Shown: positions 42,331-45,885 of the stretch, piece after piece | How the letters are laid out: each line of letters begins with the position of its first letter | Position numbering within the stretch: position 1 is the first letter of the stretch | NCBI RefSeq assembly: GCF_000621505.1 | Contig: NZ_KK211296.1 | Span: 1-45,885, forward strand | Length of the DNA: 45,885 bases | Direction: 5' to 3' | From: Ruminiclostridium cellobioparum DSM 1351 = ATCC 15832 | GTDB taxonomy: Bacteria > Bacillota > Clostridia > Acetivibrionales > DSM-1351 | The notes under the pieces: model-generated | Seen by the model: only the letters and a program-made list of their open reading frames with translations | The model's database searches: none | Told to the model about the DNA's origin: nothing | Made by a program: the position numbers and the translations under genes

Positions 42331-42360
42331 TTGAAAAAATGCTCTCAAACATGATATAAT
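42331..42360 (+). promoter_or_regulatory. Promoter of the LytTR regulator gene
   Basis: TTGAAA (42331-42336), an 18-base spacer and TATAAT (42355-42360), 26 bases before the ATG. Confidence 0.75.
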
Positions 42361-42385
42361 TCAAGAAAAATAGAGGGAAATTAAT

Positions 42386-43090
42386 ATGAAGATAGCCATT
42401 TGTGACGATAATAAATTTGACCGGGCTCTATTAAGTGAGTACATACTGCAATACGCCGAAAATACCATGTCCATTGTGGAACTTGTTGAGTTTGACTGTG
42501 GAGAGGAGCTTTTAAGCGCCTTTACAAAGGAGCAGTTTAAAATTTTATTTTTGGATATATATATGACGGGTATAAACGGTGTAGCCGTAGCTGAAAAAAT
42601 CCGGGAAACCGACGAGGAATGTAAAATAATTTTTACTACTTCAAGCCTGGAACATAAGAGCGACGGATTTGAAGTGGCAGCTACTCATTATCTTGTAAAA
42701 CCCATTACATATGAACAGGTCGGAAAAGCCCTGAATCGCTGTAAGAAGGTTCTCAATTCAAATGCAAGATGCATTGAACTTACCGTTAATAAGGAAATTA
42801 TAAAAATTCGGTTAAAGGACATATATTGTATTGAGGCAATGAGGAATGGAGCAGTAATCACTACCAGGCTGGAAACACTCCGGGTTCATTATTCCATGAC
42901 CAGCATGGAGGAATTATTGACAGATAACAGATTTCTGCGGTGTCACAGAGGGTTCATAATCAATATGGATCACATATCACTCATGAAAGATGATGTGTTC
43001 ATAATGAAAAACGGGTTTACCATACCAATAAGACAAAGTGGAAGAAAAGCCATAAGGCAGGCTTTCATGGATTACAAAAGTCATCAGTAA
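42386..43090 (+). CDS. LytTR-family response regulator
   Basis: A 234-residue transcription factor. The receiver domain (residues 1-118) has the DDN acidic pair at 7-8, the phospho-aspartate in ILFLDIYMTGINGV near 56, and the lysine in LVKPITYEQV near 106. The LytTR DNA-binding domain spans about 128-230 (ELTVNKEIIKIRLKDIYCIEA, then RFLRCHRGFIINMDHI). GAGGGA lies before ATG 42386. No partner kinase is in the window. A direct-repeat operator lies upstream of its promoter. Confidence 0.92.
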   Translation: MKIAICDDNKFDRALLSEYILQYAENTMSIVELVEFDCGEELLSAFTKEQFKILFLDIYMTGINGVAVAEKIRETDEECKIIFTTSSLEHKSDGFEVAATHYLVKPITYEQVGKALNRCKKVLNSNARCIELTVNKEIIKIRLKDIYCIEAMRNGAVITTRLETLRVHYSMTSMEELLTDNRFLRCHRGFIINMDHISLMKDDVFIMKNGFTIPIRQSGRKAIRQAFMDYKSHQ

Positions 43091-43100
43091 GGTTGTATAC

Positions 43101-43137
43101 AAAGCTTCTGCAGAAATGCAGGAGCTTTAATATTTTA
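43101..43137 (+). terminator. Terminator of the LytTR gene
   Basis: AAAGCTTCTGCA (43101-43112), loop GAAA, TGCAGGAGCTTT (43117-43128) with one G-U pair, followed by AATATTTTAT. The tail is only moderately T-rich. Confidence 0.7.
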
Positions 43138-43246
43138 TACAGGCATAGAATATTGTATAGGCCAAACTGTATTTTTGTATACTAATTTTGCACTAAGAAG
43201 CTTATCATAAATATATAATAAATTAGACAGTCAATTCACTGATAAT

Positions 43247-43394
43247 TAGTACTATGTCAACCCTAATTCTATATATTACCGATGGTTGAATCTCCGTATT
43301 ACTGCGTTGTCGTCAATGGCAATACATACAGGATTACTCATTCCTCCGCCTTGTACTCATCGGTAATATACATTTTAGAGTTGACATAGTACTA
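43247..43394. mobile_element. TA-flanked palindromic MITE before the GH2 gene
   Basis: TAGTACTATGTCAAC at 43247-43261 and GTTGACATAGTACTA at 43380-43394 are exact inverse complements; a second block TATATTACCGATG pairs with CATCGGTAATATA. The 148-bp element carries no gene. If the outer TA is the target duplication, it belongs to the IS630/mariner-type class like the MITEs at 13621 and 14983, but its sequence is different. Confidence 0.75.
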
Positions 43395-43408
43395 GAAGGA
43401 TGGCTATT

Positions 43409-45799
43409 ATGCAGAAAATAAACCTTAACTTCGGCTGGCAGTACAAAATGGATTTTTGTGAAAAATATTTATCGGGCAGTGATGACAGTAATTTTGAATT
43501 GGTCAACATACCCCATACCAATATAATCCTTGATTATAATAATTTTGATGAGTCGGAATACCAGTTTGTGTCCTGCTACAGAAAGCCGGTTAATATTGCC
43601 TGTGAATTAAAGGGAAAAGCTCTCCTTCTGAGGTTTGAAGGAATAGCCTCACATGCCCGGCTATATATAAACGGCAGCTTTGTTGCCGAGCATTCGGGCG
43701 GTTATACGCCTTTTGACATAGATATTTCTGATCAGGTCATATACGGAGCAGGTAATTTATTTGTTATAGTGTGCGATTCCACCGAGAGAGAAGAGATTCC
43801 GCCCTTCGGAAAAGTCATTGACTATCTGACATATGGGGGGATATACCGCGAGGTATATCTGGAGGTCCGGGAAAAAACCCATATAAAGGATATATTCGTA
43901 AGAACCCTTGATGTACTTGCACCGGCAAAAATCCTGGATATGGATGTGGAGCTTTCCCGGGTGTGTCCGGGAATGTCCGTTGAATTCAAACTCAGCAGCA
44001 GCCTGAACGAGCCGGTAAGCAGATTTAACTGCACAATTGGGAATTCTGCAAAAGGAAAAGTCACGGGAAAGGTTTCGGGCGTCCGGTTATGGGATGTTGA
44101 AAACCCCGTACTCTATACTTTGCAGGCAATATTAAAAATAAATGATACCGAGGTGGATTCCTATGAGGTCAGGTTTGGGTTCAGAGAGGCCATATTCAGA
44201 ACAAACGGCTTTTATCTCAACGGAAAAAGAGTAAAGCTTATGGGCTTGAACAGGCACCAGGCATACCCTTATACGGGTTATGCCATGCCGGAAACAGCCC
44301 AGAAGAAGGATGCCGATCTGCTGAAATTCGAACTGGGAGTAAATATGGTGAGGACGTCCCATTATCCCCAATCCCGGCATTTCCTTGACAGGTGTGATGA
44401 GATAGGATTGTTGGTATTTGAGGAAATACCAGGCTGGCAGCATATTGGAAATGAAAAGTGGAAGGAATTATCCTGCCGGAATGTAAGGGATATGATCCTC
44501 CGGGATAGAAACCATCCCGCCATAGTCCTGTGGGGTGTTAGAATAAATGAATCTGCAGACTGCGACGACCTTTATGTAAAGACAAACAGAATAGCACATG
44601 AACTCGATAATACCAGGCAGACCGGCGGAGTCAGGAATTTCAAGGACAGCAGGCTTCTCGAAGATGTATATACCTACAATGACTTTTCCCATCACGGCTC
44701 AAATGCTGCGCTGGAGCTGCCCTCAAAAGTTACGGGTACAAACGCCCCTTACCTTGTAACGGAGCACAACGGTCACATGTTTCCCGTAAAGCGCTTTGAC
44801 AATGAGGGCAGAAGACTTGAACACGCCTTGAGACATATGAGGGTATTGGACAATATGCTGGGCAGTGACCGGATAAGCGGCGCCATAGGATGGTGCATGT
44901 CGGACTACAATACCCATAAGGATTTCGGCAGCGGAGACAGAATATGCTATCACGGTATCAGTGATATGTTCAGGATACCAAAACTGGCGTGGTACGTATA
45001 TGCATCCCAGCAGGACCATACACCCGTCCTTGAAATCTCCTCCTCCATGGATATAGGTGAACATTCCGGAGGAGATCTGGGAACGGTGTATGCCTTCACA
45101 AACTGTGACCATATCAAGCTGTACAAGGACAATGAATATATTAAGACCTTTTATCCCGACAGGAAGCTGTTTCCCAATCTTAAGCATCCGCCTGTCAGAA
45201 TAGATGATTTTATAGGTGATCTCCTGACAAAATATGAGAATATCTCTGCAAAGGATTCGCTCAGGATGAAAAATATTCTCCGCCATGCCTCCAAATATGG
45301 AATGAACCTTCCCCTGAGTTCAAAGCTGGCGATGGGCAGGCTCATGCTTAAATACAAACTGTCAATGGATGACGGAATGAGGTTGTTTGGCACCTATGTA
45401 AGCAATTGGGGAGGCCAGCGGATAAGTTTCAGATTTGAAGGCTGCAAAAACGGCCAAATAGTGAAGAGCGTCGTCAAGTCAACGTCTGAAAGTACACATC
45501 TTGAAGTTCGGCCCGACAGCGGGGAGTTGATTGAAGCCGATACCTATGATGTCACCAGAATTGTAGTGAGGGCGTTGGATCAGAATGACAACCTGATGAA
45601 TTACGCAATTGATGCCATGGTTATTGAAACGGAAGGACCTATTGAAATCATAGGCCCAAAATGCATAGCACTTATTGGGGGAGCCCGGGCCTTCTGGATA
45701 AAGACTGCAGGACGCTCAGGCAGGGCACTTGTAAGGATAAAATCTGAAAAATACGGCATGCATGAGGCCGAGTTTGAGATAAAAAAGTTTTTAAGGTAA
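43409..45799 (+). CDS. Glycoside hydrolase family 2 (beta-galactosidase/glucuronidase-like)
   Basis: A 796-residue enzyme without a signal peptide. It has a jelly-roll sugar-binding domain (about 60-190, with ASHARLYINGSFVAEHSGGYTPF), an immunoglobulin-like domain (about 190-275), and a barrel (275-570) with NRHQAYPYTG, the acid/base glutamate in LWGVRINESADCDD (near 380) and the nucleophile glutamate in YLVTEHNG (near 451). The last 220 residues are accessory beta domains. ATG 43409 is preferred, with AGAAGGA eight bases upstream; ATG 43400 overlaps that site. Substrate not determined. Confidence 0.88.
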   Translation: MQKINLNFGWQYKMDFCEKYLSGSDDSNFELVNIPHTNIILDYNNFDESEYQFVSCYRKPVNIACELKGKALLLRFEGIASHARLYINGSFVAEHSGGYTPFDIDISDQVIYGAGNLFVIVCDSTEREEIPPFGKVIDYLTYGGIYREVYLEVREKTHIKDIFVRTLDVLAPAKILDMDVELSRVCPGMSVEFKLSSSLNEPVSRFNCTIGNSAKGKVTGKVSGVRLWDVENPVLYTLQAILKINDTEVDSYEVRFGFREAIFRTNGFYLNGKRVKLMGLNRHQAYPYTGYAMPETAQKKDADLLKFELGVNMVRTSHYPQSRHFLDRCDEIGLLVFEEIPGWQHIGNEKWKELSCRNVRDMILRDRNHPAIVLWGVRINESADCDDLYVKTNRIAHELDNTRQTGGVRNFKDSRLLEDVYTYNDFSHHGSNAALELPSKVTGTNAPYLVTEHNGHMFPVKRFDNEGRRLEHALRHMRVLDNMLGSDRISGAIGWCMSDYNTHKDFGSGDRICYHGISDMFRIPKLAWYVYASQQDHTPVLEISSSMDIGEHSGGDLGTVYAFTNCDHIKLYKDNEYIKTFYPDRKLFPNLKHPPVRIDDFIGDLLTKYENISAKDSLRMKNILRHASKYGMNLPLSSKLAMGRLMLKYKLSMDDGMRLFGTYVSNWGGQRISFRFEGCKNGQIVKSVVKSTSESTHLEVRPDSGELIEADTYDVTRIVVRALDQNDNLMNYAIDAMVIETEGPIEIIGPKCIALIGGARAFWIKTAGRSGRALVRIKSEKYGMHEAEFEIKKFLR

Positions 45800-45885
45800 C
45801 GGTTACCGCTGGAACAGTAAATGGATTAACGGGTTGTGCCGGTTAATTTTGACGGTTGCTTTACCTGTATGATTTTTATATCAAC

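Noticed and set aside
45796-45808. GGTAACGGTTACC palindrome after the GH2 stop
   Set aside because: It is short, overlaps the stop codon, and has no T-run or partner site. It is likely chance.

Overview
The window reads as chromosomal DNA of a low-to-mid GC, anaerobic, spore-forming, plant-fibre-degrading clostridium, probably close to Ruminiclostridium. The evidence is a pyruvate:ferredoxin oxidoreductase, an electron-bifurcating lactate dehydrogenase module, the carboxynorspermidine polyamine route, several glycoside hydrolases (GH3, GH43, GH2), a YesM/YesN-type two-component system, strong AGGAGG ribosome binding sites and a DUF3787-like spore protein. No rRNA, tRNA or CRISPR array was seen. 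The species is an inference from gene content only.

Layout. 1-2.7 kb: carboxynorspermidine dehydrogenase and decarboxylase genes (+). 2.7-13.2 kb: a carbohydrate uptake and sensing block (+): solute-binding lipoprotein, two permeases, a second paralogous binding lipoprotein, YesM-type kinase, AraC-type response regulator and GH3 beta-glucosidase. 13.2-15.8 kb: mobile debris (IS3-like remnant, a 51-codon gene, two copies of a TA-flanked MITE on either side of a ferredoxin-fused aldo/keto reductase, and two related large palindromes). 15.8-21.9 kb (-): FadR-type regulator, lactate permease, etfB, etfA and glcD, i.e. lactate uptake and ferredoxin/NAD-linked oxidation, with two operators and a promoter before the permease. 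22-24.1 kb (+): DNA alkylation repair pair and two small unknown genes. 24.1-26.9 kb (-): a four-domain persulfide-metabolism fusion followed by an ArsR-type regulator. 27-29 kb (+): small unknown gene and GH43. 29.3-32.3 kb (-): chemoreceptor and uppP. 32.7-37.1 kb (+): trmB, a methyltransferase, an XRE/S24-like regulator, corA and a metal-binding lipoprotein. 37.5-42.2 kb (-): PFOR, the DUF3787-like protein and a beta-helix-like unknown. 42.4-45.8 kb (+): a LytTR response regulator and a GH2 enzyme.

The parts fit a lifestyle of importing and hydrolysing plant oligosaccharides and re-using lactate: lactate permease, EtfAB/GlcD and PFOR together take lactate to acetyl-CoA with reduced ferredoxin.

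The least explained content is non-coding. (1) A leader with two hairpins joined by a TTTCATTACA linker occurs almost identically before the carboxynorspermidine dehydrogenase gene and before etfB, with a looser version before glcD. (2) A family of 190-400 bp palindromic elements (15341-15745, 29042-29230, 37132-37388, plus partial copies) sits in gaps between convergent genes. The two longest share a GCGA/GGGA internal loop and paired terminal hairpins whose loops read AGGA. (3) Small MITEs flanked by TA sit next to or inside these elements; one insertion can be dated relative to its host repeat because an uninterrupted paralogue lies about 200 bp away.
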